Below, piece by piece: positions 63,360 to 64,000 of a stretch of DNA of 64,000 bases (positions are counted from its first letter, which is position 1; every line of letters starts with the position of its first letter). The notes beneath the pieces were generated by a model. That model worked only from the letters and a program-made list of their open reading frames with translations. It had not been told where the DNA came from and searched no databases. The stretch comes from Mycobacterium sp. D16Q13 (GTDB lineage: Bacteria; Actinomycetota; Actinomycetes; Mycobacteriales; Mycobacteriaceae): the NCBI RefSeq assembly GCF_002013375.1, contig NZ_MAEW01000011.1:62001-126000 (forward strand), given 5' to 3'. The position numbers and the translations under genes are program-made.

Positions 63360-64000
63360 CAAGGAGATGGTTCATCACCGGGGGCACGCCCGGCGGCTTC
63401 GGGGTGGCGTTCGCCGAGGCGGCGCTGGAGACCGGGGACCGCGTGACGCTCACCTCCCGGCGCCCGCAGGAGCTGGCGACGTGGGCCGAGCAGTACGGCG
63501 ACCGCGTTCTGGTCGTGCCGCTGGAACTCACCGATGCGGCGCAGGTGCAGCGCGCGGTGCATGCCGCCGAGGAGCGCTTCGGCGGCATCGACGTGCTCGT
63601 CAACAACGCCGGCCGCGGTTGGTACGGATCGATCGAAGCGATGGACGAGTCCTCGTTGCGGGCAATGTTCGAACTGAACTTCTTCGCCGTGCTGTCGGTG
63701 ACACGTGCAGTGCTGCCCGGGATGCGCGCCCGCGGCAACGGGTGGATCGTCAACGTGTCCTCGGTGGCCGGGCTTGTGTCCGCACCCGGATTTGGCTACT
63801 ACAGTGCGACGAAGTTCGCCATCGAAGCCATCACCGATGCGCTGCGTGATGAGGTCGCCACACAGGGCATCTCCGTCTTGACAGTCGAACCGGGGGCGTT
63901 CCGCACGAACGCTTACGCCGGCTTCGCCAACGAGCCTGTCGCGGAGCCGATCCCGGAATATCACCACATGCTGGAGCAGGTCCGAGCCGTCTTCGTCGGG
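63356..64000 (+). CDS. Short-chain dehydrogenase/reductase (runs off the window)
   Basis: The first 215 residues of a classical SDR. The cofactor site is FITGGTPGGFGVAFAEAALE, where the family usually has TGxSSGxG; NNAG is in DVLVNNAGRGWYG; the catalytic serine is in IVNVSSVAGL and the Tyr-Lys pair in GYYSATKFAIEA. The SRRPQEL turn after the first two strands suggests NADP. Substrate unknown. It is coupled to the NTF2-like gene under MerR control, and its end lies beyond position 64000. Confidence 0.9.
   Translation, partial: MTRRWFITGGTPGGFGVAFAEAALETGDRVTLTSRRPQELATWAEQYGDRVLVVPLELTDAAQVQRAVHAAEERFGGIDVLVNNAGRGWYGSIEAMDESSLRAMFELNFFAVLSVTRAVLPGMRARGNGWIVNVSSVAGLVSAPGFGYYSATKFAIEAITDALRDEVATQGISVLTVEPGAFRTNAYAGFANEPVAEPIPEYHHMLEQVRAVFVG

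Noticed and set aside
1..64000. CRISPR arrays, tRNA or rRNA genes
   Set aside because: No regularly spaced repeats, cloverleaf-like sequences or rRNA-like conserved blocks were noticed on either strand.

Overview
The window reads as chromosomal DNA of a fast-growing mycobacterium. High GC, many GTG starts, chains of 1-4 base gene overlaps, mycobacterial lipid genes (pimA, an acylated-PIM acyltransferase, pgsA1) and MmpS/MmpL all point there. The first 26 kb keeps the order known from M. tuberculosis (hisS, MBL protein, ppiB, rel, apt, solute-binding lipoprotein, secF, secD, yajC, ruvBAC, yebC, pdxT, tesB2, pdxS, Nudix, pimA, acyltransferase, pgsA1, HIT, thrS). A class A beta-lactamase gene sits between ppiB and rel. 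It codes for 289 residues and carries an SDN motif, which fits the M. abscessus-chelonae group (Mycobacteroides) and its Bla_Mab enzyme. Species is not resolved from sequence alone.

Region 1 (1-26.1 kb) is conserved core: translation, ppGpp, purine salvage, Sec export, Holliday-junction processing, pyridoxal phosphate and PIM lipid synthesis. A small insertion at 13.8-15.8 kb holds a TetR regulator, a membrane methyltransferase and a PAP2 phosphatase; regulator and methyltransferase appear to share an operator. Region 2 (26.1-30.6 kb) holds ordinary small genes: an AraC/DJ-1 regulator with an N-terminal tandem repeat, a DJ-1 enzyme, a hotdog thioesterase, a DUF1990 gene that looks leaderless, a small secreted protein and a PPOX enzyme.

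Region 3 (30.6-37.5 kb) is a six-gene minus-strand operon: class II aldolase, M19 dipeptidase, RidA, ketopantoate-reductase-like enzyme, LuxE-like ligase and LuxC-like acyl reductase. A divergent TetR gene appears to control it through matching palindromes. A fatty-acid-reductase pair without luciferase genes, joined to imine and keto-acid enzymes, is the strongest candidate here for an undescribed pathway. Region 4 (37.5-46 kb) is accessory: a membrane protein, an MpaB/DUF2236 oxygenase with a TetR, a broken mspA porin gene, a second Lsr2 protein, a MarR-controlled oxidoreductase cluster with two copies of a 46-base operator, and several gene remnants.

Region 5 (45.9-55.9 kb) is a TetR-controlled, tightly packed operon: extradiol-type dioxygenase, FAH-family hydrolase, acyl-CoA ligase, FAD hydroxylase, MmpS and MmpL. 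It joins an aromatic-ring-cleavage gene set to an MmpL transporter. Region 6 (56-64 kb) holds a CIRCE-controlled Hsp20 beside a MerR gene, two paralogous alpha/beta hydrolases around a TetR/zinc-less alcohol-dehydrogenase-like pair, remnants of an SDR and of an XRE regulator, and a MerR regulator facing an NTF2-like/SDR pair across two stretched MerR-type promoters. No rRNA, tRNA, CRISPR array or intact insertion sequence was seen.
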